64,000 bases of DNA from Tritrichomonas musculus (lineage: Eukaryota > Parabasalia > Tritrichomonadida > Tritrichomonadidae): positions 124,001 through 188,000 of the forward strand of contig JAPFFF010000076.1 of assembly GCA_039105265.1 (NCBI GenBank). The letters are read 5' to 3'. The notes under the pieces are model-generated. The model did not search any database. It saw only the letters and a list, made by a program, of their open reading frames with translations, and had not been told where the DNA came from. Below, piece after piece: positions 41,047-49,810 of the stretch (position 1 is its first letter; the number at the start of each line of letters is the position of its first letter). Made by a program: the position numbers and the translations under genes.

Positions 41047-43176
41047 TTACAAGATAATATTCATTTTCATCTTGAATTTGATTATTTGATTGAGCAGAAT
41101 AAATTTGACCAAATAATGAAACAGCTTCAGAAAAAAGTTCTCGTTTTTTGCTTTGAAAAATTGACCAATCTCTTGATAAATTTTGTATTTCCCAATTCTC
41201 TGAATTAGAAGTTGGTTGTTGAGTTGGTTGAGTTGGTTGTTGAGTTGGGTTGATTCAAAAGTTGGATTATTTGAATTTTGAGTTGGTTGTTGATTCAAAA
41301 GATTTTGAACATCCAAAGGATTATTTGAATTTTGAGTTGGTTGTTGAGTTGGTTGAGTTGGTTGTTGAGTTGGTTGAGAAACTGGTTGAATATTTTGAAT
41401 TGGTTGAGTTGGATGATGATTCAAAAGATTTTGAACATCCAAAGGATTATTTGAATTTTGAATTGTTTGTTGGTCAGAAGCAATTTGTTGATTTTCTTGA
41501 GTTTGATGTTGAATTCTATTCAATAATTCATTTGGAGTGGTATTGAATTTTTTTGCAATTTCATTCCAAACAGTTTGAATATTTTGAAATCGATTCAACA
41601 TTGCAAAAAATGAAATTGGTGGAGCTAAATTTGAATTGTAAAATATAAATAATTGACCTGTTTGAGAGCAAAGTTGTTCATCGGATAAAATTGTGGATGC
41701 AGAATTTAATAATTTTGATAATTGTGTCATATCTGGGCAATAATTCCAGAAAATATCACCAATTTTATCATCATCATTGAAATATTTCTGAAGAACTTGA
41801 TACATATTTGAGAGATTTTCATTCATACGAGGTTGAGAAATATATTGATTAAATAATTCAATTTGATTGTAAGCATTATCAAGATTACCAAATTTGATAA
41901 AACAATCTATAATTGAAATCTTATTAGAATTGATATTCATCATATTAAAACTTTTCATACTGAAACTCAAATAATCACAATATTCACGGAACTTCCGAAT
42001 TTTATCAGTTTCAGCCCCTGAAATATCGATATTATCATCTTTTATTTGAATATTTTCCCATTTTTTGAAAGTTGAATAAATATTTTGGATAACATTAAAT
42101 TTTTCTTGTGGAGAACCTTGATTTGAATTCAAATATATATCAATTTGAGTGGGTTGTTCATCTTTATTATCTAACCACCATGTTTCAATATATGATTTCA
42201 TTTGTTGTAGTAAAATCATTGGGTCTTGAGGAGGTGGTGAATCAATACTTAATAATTGAATTTTCCTTGAATTTCTCTTTTTTGGTTGAACAATTACTTC
42301 TTGAGCAGTAATATGAGAACCTCTATTATTCAAAATATTATTAATTGAAGTTGAATTATTAAAATTTGAATAATAATTTTTAATCAAATTTGAATTTTGA
42401 GTTGAAACATTAATACCATTTCTATTAAATTCATTAATGAAAAATTGAATTAAATCATCAAAACTATTATTGTGTGAAAGAACCATATCTTGAAAAGGAA
42501 TTTTTTGAGAAGGTTGAAAAGCTTCACAATATTTTTTGTAAAGAAGGAATGCAATAAAGTATTTAATTATATTTGTTGGTTCATTTTGATAAATTGACCA
42601 AGCAGCAAAAGTAATTAAAAAATTGTCAGATTTCAATTCTTCTACTGAATAAGTTTCTCTTATTTCTTTTTCGAATTGAGAACATTGTTTTATATAATTT
42701 ATTGATTTATCTAAAAATTGATTAGCTTGAGAAAAATCATTATTAAAATTCTTTGATATTGGTTGAATTGAATCATTCAAATAATTCATTGCATCATCAT
42801 AATTTGGGGTTTGTACAACAATAGAATATAATTCAATTATTTTTCTAACCATTTTCCAAAAATCATGAAATTGTTCTGGAGTTTTTGAAGTTCCTGTATA
42901 AAATGTTTCAATAAATAACGCAATATTTTGAATATAATTAGGATTATTTTCTTGTAAACCTAACAAATTATTAATTTTCAATACTGAAGGTATAGCAATT
43001 AAAATGTCTATAGAAGGAGTATAATTTTCACGATTATCTGCTTGAGAAGTTTGAATAAAATTTTCTTGATTAAATTCAATACCGTGTGAATTGAAATAAG
43101 ATTGAATATCATTCATTTCTTCAGGATGGTTTGAATTCATCCAATTCCATGCATTTTGAAAATCTTCTAAAGTCAT
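41047..43176 (-). CDS. large helical protein with Gln/Pro/Thr repeats
   Basis: A 709-residue helical protein opening MTLEDFQNAWNWMNSNHPEEM, resembling in style the neighbouring giant protein. Residues about 550-640 are low-complexity repeats of QPTQ, NSNNPLDVQNLLN and QQPTQ, with a 60-base repeat in the DNA (41,290-41,460). It lies in the same orientation, directly upstream of the giant helical protein. Function unknown; a structural or scaffold role is inferred from context. Confidence 0.55.
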   Translation of the reverse strand: MTLEDFQNAWNWMNSNHPEEMNDIQSYFNSHGIEFNQENFIQTSQADNRENYTPSIDILIAIPSVLKINNLLGLQENNPNYIQNIALFIETFYTGTSKTPEQFHDFWKMVRKIIELYSIVVQTPNYDDAMNYLNDSIQPISKNFNNDFSQANQFLDKSINYIKQCSQFEKEIRETYSVEELKSDNFLITFAAWSIYQNEPTNIIKYFIAFLLYKKYCEAFQPSQKIPFQDMVLSHNNSFDDLIQFFINEFNRNGINVSTQNSNLIKNYYSNFNNSTSINNILNNRGSHITAQEVIVQPKKRNSRKIQLLSIDSPPPQDPMILLQQMKSYIETWWLDNKDEQPTQIDIYLNSNQGSPQEKFNVIQNIYSTFKKWENIQIKDDNIDISGAETDKIRKFREYCDYLSFSMKSFNMMNINSNKISIIDCFIKFGNLDNAYNQIELFNQYISQPRMNENLSNMYQVLQKYFNDDDKIGDIFWNYCPDMTQLSKLLNSASTILSDEQLCSQTGQLFIFYNSNLAPPISFFAMLNRFQNIQTVWNEIAKKFNTTPNELLNRIQHQTQENQQIASDQQTIQNSNNPLDVQNLLNHHPTQPIQNIQPVSQPTQQPTQPTQQPTQNSNNPLDVQNLLNQQPTQNSNNPTFESTQLNNQLNQLNNQLLIQRIGKYKIYQEIGQFFKAKNENFFLKLFHYLVKFILLNQIIKFKMKMNIIL

Positions 43177-43291
43177 TTTTTTGTTTAAAAATAATTAAAA
43201 AATAATTAAAAATTTGAAATTATAATACAAAACAAAAATAAAAATATTTAAAAATTAAATTAGTTTATTGAAAAACTTTGAAAATTATTAA

Positions 43292-44587
43292 TTAAGTTTG
43301 ATTCAAGATATTGAAGATTTGTTGGAGCTGAGAAAGATTTCCTTGAATCTCTTGAATCTTCTTCTTTCGGTCTTCAATTTCTCTTCTCTTGAGTTCAATT
43401 TGGTTCTTCAAGTCTTGAATACCGTTCTCAAAGTTGGATATTTCATCATTCAATCCTTGAACTTGGATTCTGAGCTCTTTTTCATTTTCTTTCATCAAAT
43501 TTGGATTTGAATGAATTATCTTGGTCAATTTTTTCACCATATCCAACAATTCGTTCTTGGTTTTCTTTGCCTCTTCCACAACTTCTTTTTGTTGAACCAC
43601 TTTTTTCTCAGCTTCTTCATTTTGGGATTGAAGTTGTTTGGTAGCATTGAGAACTTCTTCTTCATTCTCTTTTGGACTAATTTGTGGAACTGGGAGAACT
43701 TTTTGTGGAACTGGGAGAGACATTGTGAAATTCCAATCCGTTAGGTCTTCGTCGTTATCAAAATTCATGAATCTCATTGAAACTTCTTTTGAGAGCAGAT
43801 TCATGAATTCTTTACCTCTTTTGCTGAGACAAATATTCTTGTAATAGAAAACAGAAACGGATTGAATCACTAATCCAAAAACGTATTTCCAGAGATTTCC
43901 AATGTGGCTTGAGTGCTTTTGTCTTTCATCGAATAGTTTTCCTTCAAATGAATCGACCATAATTTGGCAATTGTCTAGCAAAGGGTACATTTGAGCTCCT
44001 TCAATTGTTCCATTGACTACTTCTTCTTTAACAATTTTGTTCAGGTAAGTTATCAAATAAACGTATTCATCTTTAATCATGGGACCTTCTTTTTCAAGAT
44101 TACTGAAATATAACTGAACTTTTTCTTTGAATTCATCACAACTCTGGAACCTTTTACCTGAACATTTTCTGAGTATAATTGGATTTTTCACACCTTTGAT
44201 ATCACTTGGACTGAATACTACATTTGGTTCAATAATTCTTTGTGGAACTTTCAATGGAACGAATTCTTGTCTCTGAAACGGTTCTGGAACGGATTTTGCT
44301 ACTTCTTGGGCTTTGGAATTCAATACTTTTCTATTTTCAACTTGTTTCATAACTTGAGCATGGAAATCTCTACCTTTAGGAACTTTTTCTGTACTTGTCA
44401 ACAATGGCTTTTCTGAACTGGAACTGGAACTGGAACTTGAACTGGAACTGAAAATTGTGGAGCCATTGTTGTTTTCTTGGGTCATGTTGTTTGGGAACAT
44501 CGGAATTAAAAAATGAAGTGATTGGAATAATTTTTGCTTCTCGCTAATTTCATCGAAGGATAAAATTTGTCCGACCAAATTCTCCAA
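43292..44587 (-). CDS. coiled-coil protein with serine tract
   Basis: A 431-residue protein. The first 35 residues precede MTQENNNG and a run of 12 serines, so a start at one of the internal Met codons is possible. Residues about 80-290 form a globular helical region with several Cys (LRKCSGKRFQSCDEF). Residues 315-430 are a long heptad coiled coil (EEAEKKVVQQKEVVEEAKK and onwards). Codon usage is noticeably richer in G+C at third positions than the neighbours, suggesting a different origin or higher expression. It is divergent from the small gene at 45,412 across a repeat-filled region. Not recognised. Confidence 0.65.
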   Translation of the reverse strand: MENLVGQILSFDEISEKQKLFQSLHFLIPMFPNNMTQENNNGSTIFSSSSSSSSSSSSEKPLLTSTEKVPKGRDFHAQVMKQVENRKVLNSKAQEVAKSVPEPFQRQEFVPLKVPQRIIEPNVVFSPSDIKGVKNPIILRKCSGKRFQSCDEFKEKVQLYFSNLEKEGPMIKDEYVYLITYLNKIVKEEVVNGTIEGAQMYPLLDNCQIMVDSFEGKLFDERQKHSSHIGNLWKYVFGLVIQSVSVFYYKNICLSKRGKEFMNLLSKEVSMRFMNFDNDEDLTDWNFTMSLPVPQKVLPVPQISPKENEEEVLNATKQLQSQNEEAEKKVVQQKEVVEEAKKTKNELLDMVKKLTKIIHSNPNLMKENEKELRIQVQGLNDEISNFENGIQDLKNQIELKRREIEDRKKKIQEIQGNLSQLQQIFNILNQT

Positions 44588-44599
44588 TAGAAAATTGAA

Positions 44600-45408
44600 T
44601 AAATAAATTGTCCGACCAAATTCTCCAATAGAAATCCATTCAATAGATTAATAGCGGGAAACAATTAACTTCTCAATCCATTCAATAGATTAATAGCGGA
44701 AGACAAATAACTTCTCAATCATTGTGCTAAACAATTTCGAAAGACAAATAACTTCTCAATAGTTGTGCTAAACAATTTCGGAAGACAATTAACTTCTCAA
44801 TAGTTGTGCTAAACAATTTCGGAAGACAATTAACTTCTCAATCATTGTGCTAAACAATTTCGGAAGACAATTAACTTCTCAATCATTTCATTTAGCGGAA
44901 GACAATTAACTTCTCTCATTTGACTTTTTTGTTCAATTTATTTGTCATTTCAACTTTTCCTTTCAACTCATTTGTCATTTCAACTTTTCTTTCAACTCAT
45001 TTGACAACTCAACTTTTCCTTTCAACTCATTTGACAACTCAACTTTTCGTTCAATTCATTTGTCATTTCTACTTTTTTGTTCAATTCATTTGACAACTCA
45101 ACTTTTTTGTTCAACTCATTTGTCATTTCTACTTTTTTGCTCAATCTATTTGACATAAGAACTTTTTTCTCAATCATTTGATAAACTCAACTTTTCCTTT
45201 CAACTCATTTGTCATTTCAATTCAACTTTCATTTGACAACTCAACTTTTTTGTTCAATTCATTTGACAACTCAACTTTTCTTTCAACTCATTTGACAACT
45301 CAACTTTTTTGTTCAATCTATTTGACAATTCTACTTTTCCTTTCAACTCATTTGTCAACTACTTTTCCTTTCAACTCATTTGTCAACTCAACTTTTTTGT
45401 TCAAATAA
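44600..45408. repeat. two tandem-repeat arrays in divergent intergenic region
   Basis: From about 44,600 to 44,920, a unit of roughly 55 bases recurs, containing GGAAGACAATTAACTTCTCA and GTGCTAAACAATTTC. From about 44,930 to 45,408, a shorter unit of about 30 bases recurs, built on TTTGACAACTCAACTTTT and TTCAACTCATTTGTCA. No gene is supported; an open frame at 45,178-45,408 is only repeat. The location between divergent genes suggests promoter or replication-origin function, unproven. Confidence 0.75.
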
Positions 45409-45411
45409 AAA

Positions 45412-45663
45412 ATGGCTTTTGGAAAATGGGGAAAAATAAAGAATTTTTTCAAAGATTTTGCAAATGGATTCAAATATGGTTGGAATAAAGCAAAATCAAT
45501 AGCAGACAAAATTCCAATAGTTGGTGAAATTTCTAAAAAGATACCAAAATTTGATAACTCTAACAATCCAGTTGCAAAGTATTTGGGAGGAGATGGTTAT
45601 ATTAAATTTGACCCAATTGGAAACGTTTCTGAAGAAGCTGATATTGGTTATGACCCAGAATAA
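45412..45663 (+). CDS. small amphipathic peptide (MAFG type)
   Basis: An 83-residue protein beginning MAFGKWGKIKNFFKDF, with a Lys/Phe/Trp amphipathic helix (4-50) and an acidic C-terminal tail (EEADIGYDPE). It shares the M-x-F-G-x-W/F-x-K-x-I start with the peptides at 29,362 and 45,699. The internal NPVAKYLGGDGY contains Leu-Gly-Gly. It is the first gene after the repeat array and leads into a tight plus-strand series ending in the integrase. A minor virion or membrane-active peptide is inferred. Confidence 0.6.
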   Translation: MAFGKWGKIKNFFKDFANGFKYGWNKAKSIADKIPIVGEISKKIPKFDNSNNPVAKYLGGDGYIKFDPIGNVSEEADIGYDPE

Positions 45664-45698
45664 ATTTTCAATTGATTTTTTTTTCTATTCAAAAATAA

Positions 45699-45866
45699 AT
45701 GTCATTTGGAACTTGGTTTAAGAAAATTTCAACACTCGGTCATTGGAAAAGACCTCAAACTCATTCAATTATGAATCCAATACCTAAAGCTCAAATACCT
45801 GAAACACCTGAATTCAATAGAAGACAATTAATTCAAAATATTGGAAAATTAAAAATACCTAAATGA
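45699..45866 (+). CDS. small peptide (MSFG type)
   Basis: A 55-residue frame beginning MSFGTWFKKIS, the third member of the M-x-F-G-x-W/F family in the element. The middle is Pro-rich (NPIPKAQIPETPEF), followed by a basic helix. Its stop overlaps the integrase start by four bases (ATGA), indicating genuine tight packing. Probably a processed virion peptide; inference. Confidence 0.55.
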   Translation: MSFGTWFKKISTLGHWKRPQTHSIMNPIPKAQIPETPEFNRRQLIQNIGKLKIPK

Positions 45867-47206
45867 ATGAAGAGGATTTAAGTAAACAATTTGATGATGC
45901 AATAAATTATTTGAATACTGTTTCTTGGAAACATAAAAATAAAGCAGATTATGATAAAGTTATGAATTATTCAAAGTTAAAGGATTTTGATAATGATATG
46001 AAAAATGAATTGTATAATTTTTATGAAAATAAATTTAATGAATATCATCCTTCAAAAATTGAGAAGAAGCCAGAAAAAGAAGATGAATATTTGAATGATT
46101 TTGTTCAAAGACATTCAAATGATAACAAATCTTTAACAAAAAAAGAATTTGATAAAGTTTCTAAGAATTGGTCAAAAGAAGAAGATTATTCAAATTATTT
46201 AGATAAATATTATTCTCAACCTGGAAAAACAATTTCAAAAGTTAAAAATAATGAATTCAAAATTAATAAAATAGCATTCAAATCTGATTCAAAAAATAAA
46301 AGTTTACATAAACAATTCCCAGAATTAGAAATTCAACCAGATTCAATAATAAATACTCAATTTCCAGTTAAATATAATAAAGATAATTTTGAATTACATA
46401 AAGTTGGTCCAAGAAATTCATGGTTAATTGATTTAATGTTTGATGGAAAACAATGTTATTTGGTAGCTATTAATATAAATACAAGGTATTTATATGTTGA
46501 ATTAATGAATAAAATTGTATTCAATGATTTAATTGCAAAAGACCATTCAAAATCTACAGATTCTTTTATAAGAACTTTTTCAAAGATGCTAAAAGATGGA
46601 CTAATTTGTGAAAATTTATCTGGTGATTCAGAAAAATGTTTTTGTTCAAAAGAATCTCAGAATTTTTTCAAAGAAAATGGAATAACATGGTCAAATGTTG
46701 ATAGAATTTATTTTAATAAAGATTTAGAAAATGGTAGAAAATCATTGAAAGATTCAGAACCTTTACATAGTTCTCTTGGAATAATTGATAGAGTAATCAG
46801 AACTTTGAGAGATATGGCATTCAATTTAGGTGAAAAAAGTTTATCACCAGGAGTAATGAAAAACTTAGTTTTTCAATATAATCATGCACCTCATACAACT
46901 CTCTCAAAATATGCCACTTTTTCTGTTTCACCTTTCGATGTTCAGAATAATAATGAATTAGAAACGTTTATTGTTAGAAAAATTATGCAAGATAATTTTA
47001 ATATAATGAATAAACCAGGTTTTCAATTAAATAAAGGAGATAAAGTCAAAATTTATAACGATAAAATTGAATTGAATAAACATAGAGTTAATGTTGAACC
47101 TGATGTTTATATGGTTGTCTCATTCTCAAAAGGTTTATACAAAGTTGAAAATTTAAGAACAAAAAGAACAAAAAATGTACCTAGATTTAAAATTTGTAAG
47201 ATTTAG
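45863..47206 (+). CDS. RNase H-fold integrase (rve family)
   Basis: A 447-residue integrase of the Maverick type (retroviral-like rve fold), which inserts the element into host DNA. The first 165 residues are charged and helical. The catalytic core runs about 184-330, opening with RNSWLIDLMFDGKQCYLVAIN and the next strand NTRYLYVELM, the classic first-Asp strand pair. It continues through LSGDSEKCF to the HSSLGIIDRVIRTLRDMAF helix. The C-terminal 60 residues (GDKVKIYN, YMVVSFSKGLYKVENL) look like a small SH3/chromo-like beta barrel typical of integrases. It overlaps the preceding gene by four bases and converges on an acidic gene. Confidence 0.82.
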   Translation: MNEEDLSKQFDDAINYLNTVSWKHKNKADYDKVMNYSKLKDFDNDMKNELYNFYENKFNEYHPSKIEKKPEKEDEYLNDFVQRHSNDNKSLTKKEFDKVSKNWSKEEDYSNYLDKYYSQPGKTISKVKNNEFKINKIAFKSDSKNKSLHKQFPELEIQPDSIINTQFPVKYNKDNFELHKVGPRNSWLIDLMFDGKQCYLVAININTRYLYVELMNKIVFNDLIAKDHSKSTDSFIRTFSKMLKDGLICENLSGDSEKCFCSKESQNFFKENGITWSNVDRIYFNKDLENGRKSLKDSEPLHSSLGIIDRVIRTLRDMAFNLGEKSLSPGVMKNLVFQYNHAPHTTLSKYATFSVSPFDVQNNNELETFIVRKIMQDNFNIMNKPGFQLNKGDKVKIYNDKIELNKHRVNVEPDVYMVVSFSKGLYKVENLRTKRTKNVPRFKICKI

Positions 47207-47207
47207 T

Positions 47208-47510
47208 TTACTTTGATTCAAATTTTTTCTTTTGTTCTTGAACAAATTTGAGACTTTCTTGTAAATGTTTTTCTAAGATGTCCCAAGAAGATGATTGATT
47301 AATTTGAGGCATTATTATTTTTGGTCTTTCAGGGGTTTGTGAAGTTTTCTTAGGAACAGGTTGTTCAATTTCTTCAAAAAGTATTGAAGGTACATCATCT
47401 TCAGAAACATATCTTGAACTAGGAAAAGAACCAATTTCAATATCGTCTTCAAAAATTCCTTTGTCTTCAAATTCTTCATAAATTGCTAGATAATCAGCTT
47501 TATTGAACAT
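47208..47510 (-). CDS. small acidic protein
   Basis: A 100-residue acidic protein (pattern EEFEDKGIFEDDIEIGSF), with a Pro-rich middle (VPKKTSQTPERPKIIMP) and a Lys-rich C-terminal helix (LQESLKFVQEQKKKFE). It converges on the integrase stop with one base between. Not recognised. Confidence 0.55.
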   Translation of the reverse strand: MFNKADYLAIYEEFEDKGIFEDDIEIGSFPSSRYVSEDDVPSILFEEIEQPVPKKTSQTPERPKIIMPQINQSSSWDILEKHLQESLKFVQEQKKKFESK

Positions 47511-47603
47511 ATTTAAAAAATGATTTAGTGATATGACAATTTTGAATTAAAATTTTGTGAAATGACTATTTAACGGAAATAAATTTTATTTTTTTTTTAA
47601 ATT

Positions 47604-47804
47604 ATGACTGATACTCTTGCTTATCAATTTTTCATTTTATATTTTGAAGAACTTAATGAAAAGGTTTTATTAAGAATCATTGAAAATGCTGAAATTGATT
47701 TAGAAATTGATGTTCCAGATGAAGATAAAAAAGATTTTGATTCAATGCTCAATTGGTTGAATGTTCATCTTTATGAACTAATTCAATTATATATTTATTT
47801 TTAA
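47604..47804 (+). CDS. small hypothetical protein
   Basis: A 66-residue, acidic helical protein (ENAEIDLEIDVPDEDKKDFDS) with a hydrophobic C-terminal segment (LNVHLYELIQLYIYF). It is divergent from the acidic gene ending the integrase block; an AAAATTTT box and an ATGACTATTTAACGG stretch lie upstream. Not recognised. Confidence 0.5.
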   Translation: MTDTLAYQFFILYFEELNEKVLLRIIENAEIDLEIDVPDEDKKDFDSMLNWLNVHLYELIQLYIYF

Positions 47805-47845
47805 ATAAATAAAAACAAAATTCATTTAAATTAAAAAATTTTTAT

Positions 47846-48022
47846 TTAGGATTGAGAATTTTTAAGTTGATTCATTAATTCTTGAATCTTTTCAAGTTCG
47901 TCTTTCAACTTTTTGATTTCCTTTTCTTGTTTGTACATGACTTTTTGACATAGATTCAATGTTGTGAACAAATACAAGATGTCTTGTTGATTCTTTTCAA
48001 CTTGTTCTTGAACGGTACTCAT
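47846..48022 (-). CDS. small coiled-coil peptide
   Basis: A 58-residue frame: MSTVQEQVEKNQQDILYLF, then a Lys/Glu heptad helix (EKEIKKLKDELEKIQELM). A TTCACTT-family sequence (ATCATCACTTCATTTAAA on the coding strand) ends directly at its start codon region. It is divergent from the gene at 48,077, with which it shares a promoter region. Not recognised. Confidence 0.5.
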   Translation of the reverse strand: MSTVQEQVEKNQQDILYLFTTLNLCQKVMYKQEKEIKKLKDELEKIQELMNQLKNSQS

Positions 48023-48076
48023 TTTAAATGAAGTGATGATGTGAAAATAAACGGCTAAAATTTTAGTTCACTTTTA

Positions 48077-48460
48077 ATGTTCTCTGAAATAAGAAGACTT
48101 GCAACTGAAATGGCAACTCATTTAGTTGAAAAGCGTCTAGAACTTTTAGAAGAAGCACTTAAAAATCTCAAATGGAAATCAATTTACATTTCATCTGAAA
48201 AAATAAAGCTCATTGAAAATGATTTTGAATTGATGCATGCAAAACAAGACCTCATTGAATTACAAGCACTTCATGAGAAAGAAAATGATGAAGATATTGG
48301 TCCCAAAATTTTTGAAATTGAAAAGAAAATTCAAGACCTAATTGATGAAAAGCCATTAATTAAAAATAATTTTGATTCAGCTCTTAACGAATGGCTTGAA
48401 ACTAAAAAACAAACTCTTGAAATAATTGAAAGATTTCAAAAATACATTGAAAATGAATAA
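48077..48460 (+). CDS. coiled-coil protein
   Basis: A 127-residue, all-helical protein with long charged helices (LVEKRLELLEEALKNLKW, EIEKKIQDLIDEK). No catalytic motif. The leader reads CTAAAATTTTAGTTCACTTTTA then ATG, an example of the AAAATTTT box plus TTCACTT motif. Function unknown. Confidence 0.6.
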   Translation: MFSEIRRLATEMATHLVEKRLELLEEALKNLKWKSIYISSEKIKLIENDFELMHAKQDLIELQALHEKENDEDIGPKIFEIEKKIQDLIDEKPLIKNNFDSALNEWLETKKQTLEIIERFQKYIENE

Positions 48461-48590
48461 AGAATTATTTATTTAAATCTGGATTTATTTGTTTGCAAAT
48501 TTCAATTATAAATTTGTAAAATTCAGAATTTGGAGCTTTTGTGATAATTGAAAAATGAATTGAAATTTTTAATAACTCTACAAAAATAAA

Positions 48591-48854
48591 ATGATGAACC
48601 AAACAATTAATGCAATTAATAATGATTTAGATTATTTAAAATCAGAATTTGAAAAAGCTAAAAATAAAATTTTCGAAAAACTTTTGAAAGCAGATAATAA
48701 TTCAGAAGACTATCAAAATTCTATGATTGAATTAAATAATTTAATAATCGAATATAAAAATATTAGAAATAATATTAATTTATTGAAAGAAGAAAGTAAA
48801 AAAATAAAAGAATATAGAAATTCGTTAGAAAATTTGTTTTTACAACCATCTTAA
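48591..48854 (+). CDS. small coiled-coil protein
   Basis: An 87-residue helical protein (DYLKSEFEKAKNKIFEKLL, NLLKEESKKIKEYRNSLEN). It lies between two other small plus-strand genes. Not recognised. Confidence 0.5.
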   Translation: MMNQTINAINNDLDYLKSEFEKAKNKIFEKLLKADNNSEDYQNSMIELNNLIIEYKNIRNNINLLKEESKKIKEYRNSLENLFLQPS

Positions 48855-48859
48855 CTTTT

Positions 48860-48975
48860 TCAATAAACTTCAACCATCTCACTTTTTGAAAGAACTTTTG
48901 ACCAATAATTAAAAAAATCATTGTTTTAAAAATATTTTCACCCACCATTTTTGAAAAGAACTTTTTCAAAGGGTG
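48860..48975 (-). repeat. inverted copy of the 58.8-kb repeat
   Basis: Read on the minus strand, this carries AAAAATGGTGGGTGAAAATA, ATTATTGGTCAAAAGTTCTT and GATGGTTGAAGTTTATTGAA, the same words as the tandem repeats at 58,690-59,290, in the opposite orientation and about 10 kb away. Confidence 0.65.
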
Positions 48976-48994
48976 TTGGAGTTTTATTTTTAAG

Positions 48995-49246
48995 ATGAAT
49001 TTCGTTGACATTGACAACTACTTGTTCATTTCGAATGCCAATTTTATTGATGCCCTCACAGAATTTAATAATTCTGTTATTGATTCAAACTTTGATGTTT
49101 ACTGGGTTGCTTGGGGAAAAGTTGTGGAGCAATCACAAAAAAATCTTGGTAAGAAATTGTTCAAATTTCTTTACAGACATTTTCAGGACAGAATTGAATA
49201 TGTCCATTTCTTGTTGATGCATTCTGTCGTAGGAAAATATTCATAA
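48995..49246 (+). CDS. small hypothetical protein
   Basis: An 83-residue protein (MNFVDIDNYLFISNANFIDAL) with aromatic-rich helices (VYWVAWGKVVEQSQKNLGKK). It is similar in size and helical pattern to the 78-84-residue proteins of the right arm, but without convincing identity. Base composition is less AT-rich than the neighbours. Not recognised. Confidence 0.5.
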   Translation: MNFVDIDNYLFISNANFIDALTEFNNSVIDSNFDVYWVAWGKVVEQSQKNLGKKLFKFLYRHFQDRIEYVHFLLMHSVVGKYS

Positions 49247-49628
49247 ATGGGAAAATTAAATAAATAAACATTCAATTTTTACTTAAAAATTCTTTTTTAT
49301 TGAATTTTTATTTCTCTTATTTTTGCTTTCGCAATTTGTTTTTCAAGAATCTCTAATTGAAATTCTAATTTTTTGAGTCATCTCTTTTTTTAATACTTGA
49401 CCTAATCATATCATCCCAACCAAATTGTTGAATAAAATTTAATTTGGTTTATTCAAAATGTTCAATCTGATGATTCAAAGCATCTATTTGCGTCCTATAA
49501 ATCTAAAATTTTATTACAACACTTCATTTCACTTCCTTTTTATTCAATGAGTGAACTTAAAAACAATCTAAAATTTTATTACAACACCTCACTTCATTTT
49601 TCCGTTTATTTGAATTCATTTTTATTCA
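49247..49628. promoter_or_regulatory. duplicated leader with promoter-like motif
   Basis: The block TAAAATTTTATTACAACAC plus TTCATTTCACTTC or CTCACTTCATTTT occurs twice (49,504-49,535 and 49,569-49,601), each followed by TTATTCAATGAGTGAA. The second copy leads into the gene at 49,629. It looks like a tandem duplication of a promoter and gene start. Confidence 0.6.
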
Positions 49629-49778
49629 ATGAGTGAATTTAAACAATTACCAATCAAAGTTGACAATTATTTATCATCTCTAATTGATAAATATAAAGAA
49701 GCCAAAAGATTGAATAATCTTTCGAAAATGATAGAGTTGAAAAGAACTATTAAATTAATTCAAAAATTGAATAAATAA
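49629..49778 (+). CDS. small basic helical peptide
   Basis: A 49-residue, Lys/Leu/Ile-rich helical frame (SSLIDKYKEAKRLNNLSKMI). It starts after the second copy of the duplicated leader and ends 32 bases before the membrane-protein gene. Not recognised. Confidence 0.45.
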   Translation: MSEFKQLPIKVDNYLSSLIDKYKEAKRLNNLSKMIELKRTIKLIQKLNK

Positions 49779-49810
49779 AAAGTCATTTCACTAAAATTCA
49801 TTTTTTTTAG

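Noticed and set aside
41250-41546. Plus-strand frame rich in Val/Glu/Leu
   Set aside because: Antisense to the Gln/Pro/Thr repeats of the 709-residue protein.
45178-45408. Open frame within the 45-kb repeat array
   Set aside because: It consists only of the tandem Phe/Ser-rich translation of the repeat and lacks any independent support.
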